From Cellvibrio japonicus Ueda107 (lineage in GTDB: Bacteria; Pseudomonadota; Gammaproteobacteria; Pseudomonadales; Cellvibrionaceae), in contig NC_010995.1 in the NCBI RefSeq assembly GCF_000019225.1, positions 1,558,501 to 1,622,500 on the forward strand: 64,000 bases of DNA. The letters are read 5' to 3'. The notes beneath the pieces are model-generated. The model saw only the letters and a list, made by a program, of their open reading frames with translations, was not told the origin of the DNA and searched no databases. The first letter of the stretch is position 1. Each line of letters opens with the position of its first letter. Both the position numbers and the translations under genes were made by a program. Below, one piece after another: positions 54,665-63,410 of this stretch.

Positions 54665-55047
54665 ATCCAGTCTATTTTTGCTTGCGTTTCAGCTCTGTCC
54701 ATGCGGATGGAGCTGCGTGCAATTATTTCCAATTAGCGATTGACCCTGTCATAAAATAAGCCTAGTATCAGATCAAGGGCGATGAATAGAGTGCCCGACT
54801 AAAAGTTTTTTTAGTCTGTTGTCGACAGCAGTTTTGCTGACACGATGACCGCTCTGGTTGTCACTCTGCAAGCCGTGTTTTATGTCATCAACCAACGGAT
54901 TTTCCTGTTGCCCGCGTGAGGAGGAAACTAAACAGGCAGCAACAGAGTCCAAGTGATGTAATGCTAAACCTTGTGTGTTAAAGGTGTATCGCAACAGTGA
55001 GTGGCAACACTCTATTGTTAATGTCAACCTGCAGGGGATTACCATTT
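54665..55047. other. 383-bp gap before phoH: promoter and structured leader
   Basis: Contains a promoter (54740-54768) and a predicted leader of about 270 nt with hairpins: GACTAAAA/TTTTAGTC (about 54798-54817) and CTGTTGC/GCAACAG further on. No supported gene. A minus-strand frame over this region has no recognisable features. Confidence 0.5.
54740..54768 (+). promoter_or_regulatory. Sigma-70 promoter upstream of phoH
   Basis: TTGACC (54740-54745), 17-bp spacer, TAGTAT (54763-54768). Confidence 0.6.
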
Positions 55048-55848
55048 ATGGCGAAAAAATCGCATGCCAGACGTAACAACCATCACATGTTCAACGACGA
55101 TAACTACGGCTCCTCGCGACAAAGATCGTCTCGAAAGAATCAACGAAGTGATGACAACATCGTCGAAATAAAATCCCGCTCACACCAAGTCGAAACCGCT
55201 TACTCTCCTCCTCGCTCTCCCCAACCGCTCCACGCTAAAAACAAATCGCAACAGCAATACATTGACGCCATTAAAAATCACATGCTGACGTTTGGTATTG
55301 GCCCAGCCGGTACCGGCAAAAGTTATTGTGCGGGTGCACTGGCTGCCGAAGCGCTTGAGTCCGGTCGTATTGAGCGGATTATCCTGACTCGCCCTGCGGT
55401 TGAGTCGGGTGAAAACCTGGGTTTTTTGCCGGGAGACCTTGATGAAAAATTCTCGGTCTATATCGATGCCTTCCGCGATATCCTCAATGAGCGCCTGGGT
55501 GCAGGCACTGTTGACTATTGCTTGCGACATGGCCGCATTGTGGCTGCCCCCTTGGCCTTTATGCGTGGCAAGACCTTTAATAGCAAAACCTTTGTCATCC
55601 TCGATGAGGCGCAAAATACCAGTCCGGCACAGATGAAAATGTTCCTGACCCGTATCGGCGAGGACTGTAAGGTTGTGATTAACGGTGATATCAAACAGAG
55701 CGACATTCGCGGCCCCAATGGCCTGGCTGATGCAGTAGAGCGCCTGGGCGGTTTACCGAATGTTTATGTCCATGAGTTTGAGCGCGATGATATTGTCCGC
55801 AGTGGTTTAGTGCGCGATATTATCGACCGCTATGAACTGGAGGAATAA
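55048..55848 (+). CDS. PhoH-family ATPase
   Basis: A 266-residue cytoplasmic ATPase. The C-terminal two thirds are the PhoH domain: GIGPAGTGKSYCAGALAAEAL (Walker A near residue 87), RIILTRPAVESGENLGFLPGD, FVILDEAQNTSPAQMKMFLTRIG (Walker B) and VVINGDIKQSDI. The N-terminal 60 residues are polar and rich in Arg and Ser, probably flexible. PhoH proteins are linked to RNA metabolism and phosphate stress. ATG 55048 has AGGGGA 9 nt upstream; longer frames start at 54997 and 55021. A terminator follows. Confidence 0.93.
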   Translation: MAKKSHARRNNHHMFNDDNYGSSRQRSSRKNQRSDDNIVEIKSRSHQVETAYSPPRSPQPLHAKNKSQQQYIDAIKNHMLTFGIGPAGTGKSYCAGALAAEALESGRIERIILTRPAVESGENLGFLPGDLDEKFSVYIDAFRDILNERLGAGTVDYCLRHGRIVAAPLAFMRGKTFNSKTFVILDEAQNTSPAQMKMFLTRIGEDCKVVINGDIKQSDIRGPNGLADAVERLGGLPNVYVHEFERDDIVRSGLVRDIIDRYELEE

Positions 55849-55868
55849 ATCCTCCATGGTGTTAACCA

Positions 55869-55893
55869 GGGGCGCGAAAAAGCGCCCCTTTTT
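55869..55893 (+). terminator. Terminator after phoH
   Basis: GGGGCGC (55869-55875) pairs with GCGCCCC (55882-55888), followed by TTTTTA. Confidence 0.9.
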
Positions 55894-56005
55894 ATTGGAT
55901 GATTGTGATTGGGTTATTAGCTATTGTTATTTGGCCAGGTAATAGCTTGTTTTCAATCGCTACTCTGGGCATGCTACGCCGGCTTTTTTCTGTGTGACAT
56001 GTCTT

Positions 56006-56854
56006 ATGGTTTATCCCTCATTTGTATCGCCCAGTATTTTCCGCTGCCCAATTTGTAGCTTGCCTTTAACAGAAGCCACTACCCAGGCTGTTTGTGCTAA
56101 CCAGCACCAGTTTGATCGCGCCCGCGAGGGGTATTTAAACCTATTGCCGGTGCAGCATAAGCATTCCAAAGAGCCGGGTGATGCCAAGGTACAGCTGCAG
56201 GCACGCAGGCATTTTTTGCAGGCTGGTTATTTCGATGGGATGTTATCCCACCTGTTTTCCCGGATACATGAACTGTTATCGGATTCAGATGGTGGTCGCT
56301 TACTGGATATAGGTTGTGGCGAAGGGCATTTTTCCCTGGCTATGGCAAAGGAGTTTCCTGCCTGTGCCATCTATGGTGTGGATATCGCCAAAAGTGGGGT
56401 GCGTATGGCCGCCCGTGCTGCCCAGGTCGCTGGTCAGGCGATTCGCTATGCTGTCGCCTCCAGTTATGCCTTGCCCTTTGAAGATGCCAGTATTGACCTG
56501 GTTACCCGCATTTATGCTCCCAGCAAAGATGAAGAATTGCGCCGGGTGCTCAACGCTAATGGCTGCCTGATTGTGGTGGTTCCTGGCGTTAATCACCTTA
56601 TAGGGTTACGCCGTCGGGTATATGCCGATATCCGCGACCACAAGCCACCGCCCACACCATCCGGCTTTGAGTATCTGGGGCATAGTGATTATCAGGCAGG
56701 GTTAACGGTACCCGCCGGGTCAGATACTGCTGCGTTATTGGCGATGACACCGTTTTCCTGGCGCATGGGGTCGATATTGCGGCAGCAATTGGAACGGGAT
56801 GGCCTGGAGGACAGGCTCCATTTTGAACTGTATAGCTATAGGGTATGCAGTTAA
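56006..56854 (+). CDS. rlmA: 23S rRNA (guanine-N1)-methyltransferase RlmA-like
   Basis: A SAM-dependent methyltransferase of about 282 residues. The N-terminal zinc finger FRCPICSLPL ... CANQHQFDRAREGYLNLL is diagnostic of RlmA (RrmA), which modifies G745 of 23S rRNA. The SAM-binding GGRLLDIGCGEGHFSLAMAKEFP follows near residue 100, and LVTRIYAPSKDEELRRVL lies in the catalytic core. The start is uncertain: ATG 56006 and GTG 55994 are both without a good ribosome site. Confidence 0.88.
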   Translation: MVYPSFVSPSIFRCPICSLPLTEATTQAVCANQHQFDRAREGYLNLLPVQHKHSKEPGDAKVQLQARRHFLQAGYFDGMLSHLFSRIHELLSDSDGGRLLDIGCGEGHFSLAMAKEFPACAIYGVDIAKSGVRMAARAAQVAGQAIRYAVASSYALPFEDASIDLVTRIYAPSKDEELRRVLNANGCLIVVVPGVNHLIGLRRRVYADIRDHKPPPTPSGFEYLGHSDYQAGLTVPAGSDTAALLAMTPFSWRMGSILRQQLERDGLEDRLHFELYSYRVCS

Positions 56855-56933
56855 CGATATTACGAAAGTGCTTATTCTTTTTTGCTAAAAATCAAATAGC
56901 CAAAAGTTATATATGTACTGTAATGCAAAGTTA

Positions 56934-56962
56934 TTGAGACATAAATAACCTCAGGTTATGAT
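56934..56962 (+). promoter_or_regulatory. Sigma-70 promoter of the type I secretion operon
   Basis: TTGAGA (56934-56939), 17-bp spacer, TATGAT (56957-56962), 140 bp before the TolC-OmpA gene, in an AT-rich stretch. Confidence 0.6.
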
Positions 56963-57006
56963 GCTATAACAGTTTTTGGTTGAAAATTGTGCCATGGAGC
57001 GGTGTG

Positions 57007-57038
57007 AAAGGTATAGAAAACCATTTTTCTATACCTTT
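57007..57038 (+). other. Perfect 14-bp hairpin in the leader of the secretion operon
   Basis: AAAGGTATAGAAAA (57007-57020) pairs with TTTTCTATACCTTT (57025-57038) around CCAT. It lies between the promoter and the first gene and may be a regulatory RNA structure. The open frame that runs through it is therefore unlikely to be coding here. Confidence 0.6.
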
Positions 57039-57102
57039 ACATTTAAAAAGAAGTCGCTCTTTCGTGCGATGTCCATTACTAACCAATCCTCAGGAATTTC
57101 CG

Positions 57103-58902
57103 ATGCTTCCTCAAGCACCCGCTTTTCTTACGTCCTTTATGTCATGGGGTACCAGCATTAAAACCCTGTCTTTCATGAGTGCGACATTCCTGGCGGTGGC
57201 GCTTCCGGTTCAGGCGCAAACTGCGCGGGATGCGGCGCTCCAGGCGATTGAGTCAAATCCTGATGTACAAGCCAGCTGGCACGAGTTCGCCTCATCGATC
57301 CAGGATGTAAAAGTGGCTAGATCGGGTTATCTGCCATCCGTGGACCTGGGTGCAAGTGCCGGTCGGGCCAATCGCGATTACGATGGCCGGGGTTCCTATA
57401 ACACTACACAGGGTGAAATCTCGCTGACACAAATGCTGTTTGATGGTTTTCGCACCGCTGGTGAGGTGAAATATTTCGATAATGCTCGCTTGGTGCGTTA
57501 TTACGAGTTGTTGAATACTGTTGAAGTCACTGCGCTTGAGGCGGTGCGTGCCTATGAGGATGTGGTGCGCACCCGTGAGCTGGTGGCCCTGGCCCGTGCC
57601 AATTACAGTAAACACCGTGAGGTCTATACCCAAATCGAAGAGCGCACCCATTCAGGGGTAGGGCGTCGTGTTGACCTTGAGCAGGTTAATGGCCGCTTGG
57701 CGTTAGCAGAGTCCAATCTGTTAACCGAGGCCGCTAATCTCCATGATGTAACCGCGCGCTATCTGCGTGTTGTGGGTGGATTACCGGGTGAAGCACTTGA
57801 GCCCTCTTCCCTGGCTGACACAAATTTACCGCCTGATATCCGTGCGGCCCTGCAATTGGCCTATGCGGGCAATCCCGGTTTCCATGCGGCGATTAAAAAT
57901 ATCAGTGCGGCCCAGGCGAAGGTGACATCCGAGCGCTCTGGCTATTATCCGCAGGCATCGCTGCGTGCACGCCAGGTGACTAACCGTAACCTGAGTGGTT
58001 TTGACGAGCGCGTTGATCCCGATCGCTTTGGTGATGAGAGCGCTGTGGAGTTAGCGCTTACCTATAACCTGTATGCCGGTGGTGCCAATCGCGCTGCTGT
58101 GCGCCGCTCGCTGGAGCAGGTGAATCTTGCGAAAGACCAGCGCGACCAGGCTTGCCAGGACTTGCGCCAGACAACACAAATTGCTTACAACGACGCCCGT
58201 CGCTTGCGTGAACAATTGCTTTCCCTGGAGCAACATAAATTGTCCAGTGACAAAGTCCGCGCAGCCTATTATGAGCAATTCAATATTGGCCAGCGCACCC
58301 TGCTGGATTTGTTGGATGCTGAAAATGAATACTTCCAGGCCAGTCGCGCGCTGATTATCGCCCAGGGCGGGCTGGAAATAGCACATGCCCGCTCGCTGGC
58401 AGCTATGGGTAAATTGTTAGTGGCCCTGGGCATTTCCCGCGATGGTGTTGGTGTACTCAAGGATCTCAAGGTCAATGATTCTATTAATATCAGTGATTCT
58501 GTTTGCCCCGACCAGGCTCCTACCGCTTTGGGGCGCGATGAGTTGATTACCGATGTGAACAACCTGAGTGGCGATGCCCTGTTTGATGTTGGCAGTTCCG
58601 TATTGAAGCCGGGCGCCACCCAAAAGTTGGATGCGCTGATTGCACAAATTAAAAATACACCCAAAGTAGTTGGTATTCGTGTGGAGGGACATACGGATAA
58701 CACTGGCACAGATGCGCTCAATATTCCGCTGTCCAAAGCGCGCGCTCAGCGGGTGCGCGATTATGCAGTGCTCAACGGCCTTGAAAATATTCCTGTTTCT
58801 GTCGATGGCTTTGGAGCCAGTCGCCCGGTTGCCGATAACAATACCGAGGCTGGACGTGCTGCCAATCGCCGGGTGGAAATCAGCATAACCCGTCAACCAT
58901 AA
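57103..58902 (+). CDS. TolC-family outer-membrane channel fused to an OmpA peptidoglycan-binding domain (LapE-like)
   Basis: A 599-residue outer-membrane component of a type I secretion system. A signal peptide ends near residue 39 (VQAQ). Residues 45-450 form a TolC-type channel: two related halves with AIESNPDVQASW, GEISLTQMLFDGFRT, ALTYNLYAGGANRAAV and FNIGQRTLLDLLDAENEYFQASRAL. The last 110 residues form an OmpA-like domain: LFDVGSSVLKPGA, EGHTDNTGTDALN, LSKARAQRV and GRAANRRVEI, which bind peptidoglycan. ATG 57103 has AGGAA 6 nt upstream; the frame is open to 56980. It heads an operon with the ABC exporter and adaptor genes. The TolC-OmpA fusion is unusual. Confidence 0.88.
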   Translation: MLPQAPAFLTSFMSWGTSIKTLSFMSATFLAVALPVQAQTARDAALQAIESNPDVQASWHEFASSIQDVKVARSGYLPSVDLGASAGRANRDYDGRGSYNTTQGEISLTQMLFDGFRTAGEVKYFDNARLVRYYELLNTVEVTALEAVRAYEDVVRTRELVALARANYSKHREVYTQIEERTHSGVGRRVDLEQVNGRLALAESNLLTEAANLHDVTARYLRVVGGLPGEALEPSSLADTNLPPDIRAALQLAYAGNPGFHAAIKNISAAQAKVTSERSGYYPQASLRARQVTNRNLSGFDERVDPDRFGDESAVELALTYNLYAGGANRAAVRRSLEQVNLAKDQRDQACQDLRQTTQIAYNDARRLREQLLSLEQHKLSSDKVRAAYYEQFNIGQRTLLDLLDAENEYFQASRALIIAQGGLEIAHARSLAAMGKLLVALGISRDGVGVLKDLKVNDSINISDSVCPDQAPTALGRDELITDVNNLSGDALFDVGSSVLKPGATQKLDALIAQIKNTPKVVGIRVEGHTDNTGTDALNIPLSKARAQRVRDYAVLNGLENIPVSVDGFGASRPVADNNTEAGRAANRRVEISITRQP

Positions 58903-58909
58903 CGATAAG

Positions 58910-58950
58910 ACCGCCTCAAGGTTATTTTCGACTGGTGGGGCGGTTTTTCT
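58910..58950 (+). terminator. Possible terminator after the TolC-OmpA gene
   Basis: ACCGCC (58910-58915) and GGCGGT (58939-58944) can pair over a 23-nt loop, followed by TTTTCT. It might reduce but need not block expression of the transporter genes. Confidence 0.55.
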
Positions 58951-59011
58951 TGGCTATGCTCTGTGCATCTTTGCGCGATTTTATGGCTGGCCCGACCCAT
59001 GGAGCCCTTGC

Positions 59012-61165
59012 ATGACGGTGATGAATCCACAGCATACAGGCACAACCACGCCAGGTGGTGATTTACTGGCCTGCCTGCTGTTAGTGGCCCAGGCACATCA
59101 GATTAGCGCGACGGCTGAATCGCTGACAGCGGGGTTGCCGCTGGAACACCAGCAGTTGACCCCGAGCCTGTTCCATCGCGCTGCTCGCCGCGCAGGTTTG
59201 AGTAGCAAAGTTTTACAGCGCGACTTGCAGCATCTTAATCCCGCACTTTTTCCCGCTATTTTATTGCTCAATAACAACCAGGCTTGCCTTTTGCTGTCGC
59301 TGGATAATATCCGGGCAACGGCCAGGGTTGTCTTCCCCGACCTGGCCGATGCCCCTGTTGATATGGCATTGGCCGATTTAACGGAGCGCTATGCTGGCAG
59401 TGTGATTTACGCGCGACCACAGGAACGTTTTGATACGCGTGCCACTGACATTGCCAAACCTCACCAGGGGCATTGGTTTTGGGGCGTGATTAGCGCACAC
59501 AAATACCTGTATCGCGATGTATTGCTAACGGCCCTGATGATTAATTTCTTCGCCTTGGTTGCGCCCTTATTTGTCATGAATGTCTATGACCGGGTAGTGC
59601 CCAACCAGGCGACGGATACGCTCTGGGTGTTGTCACTTGGAGTATTGATCGCTATTTCTGCCGACTTTGTGTTGCGCATGATGCGCACCTGGTTTGTTGA
59701 CTTGGCTGCGAGCCGGGTGGATGTAACCCTTTCCGCCAGCATTATGGAACGGGTGCTGGGGATGAAGTTAAGTGAGCGCCCTGCATCGGTGGGTTCTTTT
59801 GCAGCAGGGCTTACATCGTTTGAATCGATTCGCAGTTTTATTGGTTCTGCAACGATTTTGTCGTTGGTAGATTTACCCTTCGTTTTACTGTTCCTGTTGG
59901 TGGTATTGCTGATTGCCTGGCCCCTGGCTATCCCGATTTTGGTGGGGATTATCCTGATGGTGATTTATACCGCAGCGGTGCAACACAAAATGCATCTGCT
60001 CAGTGAAAACGCTATGCAAGCCGGTGCCCAGCGCAACGCGACATTAGTGGAAAGCCTGACTGGCCTGGAAACACTAAAGACGCTCGGAGCTGAAGGGCGC
60101 ATGCAGGCAATTTGGGAAAAGTCCACGCTGCTGGTATCGCGCGTTGGTGTAAAAATGCGTTTGCTGTCCGGCTCGGTAGCCAGTGGAACCCTGTGGTTGC
60201 AACAAGCCGTGTCGGTCGTGATTATCATCGTTGGTGTCTATCAAATCATTGATGGCAACTTGACCCAGGGCGGATTAATTGCGGCCTATATGTTGTCTGG
60301 TCGCGTACTGGGTCCCATTGCCCAGACTGCCGGGTTATTGATGCAATACCATTCGGCGTCCACTGCATTGGAGTCGCTGAACCAGGTAATGGCAAAACCG
60401 GTTGAGCGCCCCGCCGATGCCCAGTGGATCAGCCGTCCGCGCTTGCAGGGTGCGATTGAGTTCAACAACGTTAATTTCAAATACCCGCAGGATGATCGCG
60501 ATATATTGCGCGGTGTTTCGTTTCGCCTTGAACCGGGTGAGCGAGTGGCAATCCTCGGTCGCAATGGCTCGGGCAAATCGACGCTGGAAAAGTTGATTGC
60601 CGGCCTTTATGAACCCAGTAGCGGTCGGTTGTTGATTGACCATATCGACAGCCGCCAGTTGGACCCCGCCGAATTGCGCCGCAATATCGGTTATGTCTCC
60701 CAGGATGTGAACCTGTTTTTTGGCACCTTGCGCGACAATATTTTAATGGGCTCTCCCCAGGCGGAAGATACCGCCCTCTGGGAGGCCATCCGCCTGAGTG
60801 GATTAACCGAATTTGTTAACAACCATCCCATGGGATTGGCTATGCCTGTGGGTGAGCATGGCCAATTGCTGTCTGGCGGCCAACGTCAAAGCGTCACTGT
60901 TGCCCGCGCCTTGCTGAAAGACCCCAATATTTTGTTGTTGGATGAGCCTACCGGTGCTATGGATCATAGCAGTGAAGAAGAATTCAAGCGCAACATGGCC
61001 CAGTATGCCCAGGGTAAAACCATGGTTGTGATTACCCATCGCACATCCCTGCTGGAACTCGTTAATCGGATCATCGTAATTGATGCGGGTAAGATCGTTG
61101 CGGATGGCCCCAAGGAACAGGTGGTGGAAGCCTTGCGTCAAGGGCGCATCGGGAGGGCCAACTGA
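59012..61165 (+). CDS. lapB: Type I secretion ABC exporter (LapB-like), with degenerate C39 domain
   Basis: A 717-residue inner-membrane ABC transporter. Residues 15-140 form a C39-peptidase-like domain without the catalytic Cys (LLACLLLVAQAHQISATAESL), as in RTX-type exporters where it binds substrate. Membrane segments lie at about 170-450 (TALMINFFALVAPLFVMNVY and others). The ATPase domain follows: LEPGERVAILGRNGSGKSTLEKLIAG (Walker A), LLSGGQRQSVTVARALL (signature) and NILLLDEPTGAMD (Walker B). It overlaps the adaptor gene by 1 bp. It probably exports the giant adhesin encoded downstream. Confidence 0.93.
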   Translation: MTVMNPQHTGTTTPGGDLLACLLLVAQAHQISATAESLTAGLPLEHQQLTPSLFHRAARRAGLSSKVLQRDLQHLNPALFPAILLLNNNQACLLLSLDNIRATARVVFPDLADAPVDMALADLTERYAGSVIYARPQERFDTRATDIAKPHQGHWFWGVISAHKYLYRDVLLTALMINFFALVAPLFVMNVYDRVVPNQATDTLWVLSLGVLIAISADFVLRMMRTWFVDLAASRVDVTLSASIMERVLGMKLSERPASVGSFAAGLTSFESIRSFIGSATILSLVDLPFVLLFLLVVLLIAWPLAIPILVGIILMVIYTAAVQHKMHLLSENAMQAGAQRNATLVESLTGLETLKTLGAEGRMQAIWEKSTLLVSRVGVKMRLLSGSVASGTLWLQQAVSVVIIIVGVYQIIDGNLTQGGLIAAYMLSGRVLGPIAQTAGLLMQYHSASTALESLNQVMAKPVERPADAQWISRPRLQGAIEFNNVNFKYPQDDRDILRGVSFRLEPGERVAILGRNGSGKSTLEKLIAGLYEPSSGRLLIDHIDSRQLDPAELRRNIGYVSQDVNLFFGTLRDNILMGSPQAEDTALWEAIRLSGLTEFVNNHPMGLAMPVGEHGQLLSGGQRQSVTVARALLKDPNILLLDEPTGAMDHSSEEEFKRNMAQYAQGKTMVVITHRTSLLELVNRIIVIDAGKIVADGPKEQVVEALRQGRIGRAN

Positions 61166-62610
61166 TGGCGTCAGGCAAGTCTGCAAAATCCGGGGGTGAT
61201 AGCCTCGATAAACGCTTGTTTTATCGTGTGGGGCGCTGGCTGGATAAATTGGGCATCCCGGCGAGCCGTTTGATTGACCGGGCCTACGAACGCTGGCTGG
61301 ACCCTATCCATGAGCAGCCGCACGATTGGGTAACCGATGCCGATTGGGCGCGCTTGCAGCAGGAGCCTATAAAGGCGCGATTATTGTTGCGGGTAATGGC
61401 GTTGATCCTGTTGTTGCTGTTGGTCTGGGCTGCAGTTGCCGAAATCGACGAGGTGGCCCGCGGTGAGGGCAAGGTGATTCCCTCCTCACAATTGCAGGTC
61501 ATCCAATCCTTTGACGGCGGTGTGGTAGAGGCTGTATTGGTGCATGAAGGGCAGGTGGTTGAGAAGGGCGATTTATTGCTGCGCATAGACTCCACACGCT
61601 TTGTCTCCAGTTATCGTGAAAATCGTGCGGAATTTCTTGCACTCAAGGCGCGTGCTGCGCGTTTACAAGCCTTGACGCTAGGCACTGAATTTACCTTGCC
61701 GGAAGAGGTAATACGTGAGTCGGCCGACATTGCAACACACGAACAACGCCTCTACGAGACCAACCTGCGCGAATTGGATGAGCAGTTGGCAATTTCCCGC
61801 AGCCAGCTGGAGCAGCGCCAGCAGGAGCTCAACGAAGTGCGAGCCAAATTGACCCAGGCAATACGCTCACTGGAATTGACCAGCCAGGAATTGAAGGTAA
61901 CTCGCCCACTGTTGGCGAGCGGTGCGATTTCCGAAGTGGAAATTCTGCGCCTTGAAGGTGAAGTGGCGCGCGCCAGAGGCGATAAGGAGCAAAGTGCTGC
62001 CCAGGAGTCCCGTTTGATTCTGGCTGTGCAGGAAGCAGAAGTAAAACTGCGCGAAACGGAATTGAATACCCGCAATAAATGGCGCGCAGAGCTATCCGAT
62101 GTATTAAGCAAGGCAGCAACCCTGGGTGAAAGTGGTACAGGTTTGGCGGATCGTATCAAATACGCCGAAATCCGCGCGCCGGTGCGCGGCACGATTCAGC
62201 GTATCTACACCAATACCCTTGGCGGTGTGGTGCAGCCTGGCCGCGAAGTGATTGAGATGGTGCCGCTGGATGATCAGTTACTCGTGGAGGCTAAGGTATC
62301 TCCACGCGATATTGCTTTCCTGCACCCTGGCCAGGAGGCCATTGTTAAATTCACTGCTTACGATTTTGTGGTCTATGGTGGACTTAAAGGTAAGGTTGAG
62401 CTGATTAGTCCCGATGCCATTACCGATGAAAAGGAACGCACCTTTTACATTGTGCGTGTGCGCACTGAGCGTGCCGGTTTTGATCCAGCCCTGCCTATCA
62501 TGCCCGGCATGATGACCCAGGTAGACATACTGACGGGCAAGAAAACGGTCTTGTCCTATCTGCTGAAACCGGTGCTGCGCGCCAAACAGAATGCTTTAAG
62601 CGAACGTTGA
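61165..62610 (+). CDS. lapC: HlyD-family membrane fusion protein (LapC-like)
   Basis: A 481-residue adaptor linking the ABC exporter to the TolC channel. A single membrane segment lies at about residues 75-92 (RVMALILLLLLVWAAV). A lipoyl-like barrel (EIDEVARGEGKVIPSSQLQVIQSFDGGVVEAVLVHEGQVV) follows, then a long alpha-helical coiled coil (about 150-330), and the second half-barrel (KYAEIRAPVRGTIQRIY). The C terminus ends with PGMMTQVDILTGKKTVLSYLLKP, the type I HlyD signature. It overlaps the LuxR gene by 1 bp (TGATG). Tight coupling suggests one transcript. Confidence 0.93.
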   Translation: MASGKSAKSGGDSLDKRLFYRVGRWLDKLGIPASRLIDRAYERWLDPIHEQPHDWVTDADWARLQQEPIKARLLLRVMALILLLLLVWAAVAEIDEVARGEGKVIPSSQLQVIQSFDGGVVEAVLVHEGQVVEKGDLLLRIDSTRFVSSYRENRAEFLALKARAARLQALTLGTEFTLPEEVIRESADIATHEQRLYETNLRELDEQLAISRSQLEQRQQELNEVRAKLTQAIRSLELTSQELKVTRPLLASGAISEVEILRLEGEVARARGDKEQSAAQESRLILAVQEAEVKLRETELNTRNKWRAELSDVLSKAATLGESGTGLADRIKYAEIRAPVRGTIQRIYTNTLGGVVQPGREVIEMVPLDDQLLVEAKVSPRDIAFLHPGQEAIVKFTAYDFVVYGGLKGKVELISPDAITDEKERTFYIVRVRTERAGFDPALPIMPGMMTQVDILTGKKTVLSYLLKPVLRAKQNALSER

Positions 62611-63197
62611 TGCAACAGATATTTATCGCCCCCGCTTATCTGACCTCTCCCCGCTGGTATCAGGCGTTTCCCGAGGCAGTACACCTGGAACAAGTACCTC
62701 CGCAGCTTCCTGCTGACGCATTGGTATGGGTGTTTGTGAATGAGGAAAACAATTCCCTGGTGGCACGTCTGAGTGCACAGGGTTGTAAGGTAATTGGGCT
62801 GACAGCCGCGGAACAGGTGGAACAGGCGCGCCGGGTGATGGAAGCCGGTGCCTCTGGCTATTTGCATTATCTGGCGGTTCCTGAGTTGCTGGTACAGGTT
62901 GCCAGTGTGGTGGAGGCCGGTGGCCTCTGGTTGGGCGCAGACTTGATGCGCCAGTTGATCCGTGCCACAGCGCGCCAGCTATCGGCATCTCCGCTGGTTG
63001 ATCTGTCCAGCCTGACCTGTCGGGAACGCTTGGTGGCGGAGGCTGTCGCCGCTGGCAAGACCAACAAAGAAGTTGCGCGGGAACTTGAGATTACCGAGCG
63101 CACCGTCAAGGCCCATATGGGCGCCATCTTTGAGAAGTTACAGGTGCGTGATCGCCTGCAGCTGGTTTTATTGCTCTCTGGTAAAAAACCTAATTGA
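62610..63197 (+). CDS. LuxR-family DNA-binding protein with degenerate receiver domain
   Basis: A 195-residue protein. The N-terminal 120 residues look like a receiver domain that has lost the phosphate-accepting Asp (ALVWVFVNEENNS in place of a DLxMP stretch) and has ASGYLHY in place of the usual Lys motif. The C terminus is a LuxR helix-turn-helix: LTCRERLVAEAVAAGKTNKEVARELEITERTVKAHMGAIFEKL. Phosphorylation control is therefore unlikely; it may be a constitutive or ligand-bound regulator. The gene lies between lapC and the adhesin gene, so the adhesin promoter (213 bp after) is a likely target. Confidence 0.85.
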   Translation: MQQIFIAPAYLTSPRWYQAFPEAVHLEQVPPQLPADALVWVFVNEENNSLVARLSAQGCKVIGLTAAEQVEQARRVMEAGASGYLHYLAVPELLVQVASVVEAGGLWLGADLMRQLIRATARQLSASPLVDLSSLTCRERLVAEAVAAGKTNKEVARELEITERTVKAHMGAIFEKLQVRDRLQLVLLLSGKKPN

Positions 63198-63410
63198 GGT
63201 GTGTGTCATGTTGTATTTGTGATTCTGTTTTTCTTTTAAGTCGGAAAAAACATAATAAAAAACACCAATATTGTCCTTTAGTCCAATGGCGCTATTTTCA
63301 GCCTGACCTAGAATTGCCTGTAATCGGAAAAACCGGCGCGTAAAATCGCATGGTTTTTTATCTCTCATTCACCATTTTCCAATATCCAATGCCATTAGGT
63401 GGAGTTCCCC

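Noticed and set aside
54773..55045. 90-codon minus-strand frame in the phoH leader
   Set aside because: No ribosome site, no recognisable motif, and the region is better explained as promoter and leader of phoH.
56980..57102. N-terminal extension of the TolC-OmpA protein
   Set aside because: It would run through a perfect 14-bp hairpin and places extra residues before the signal peptide.
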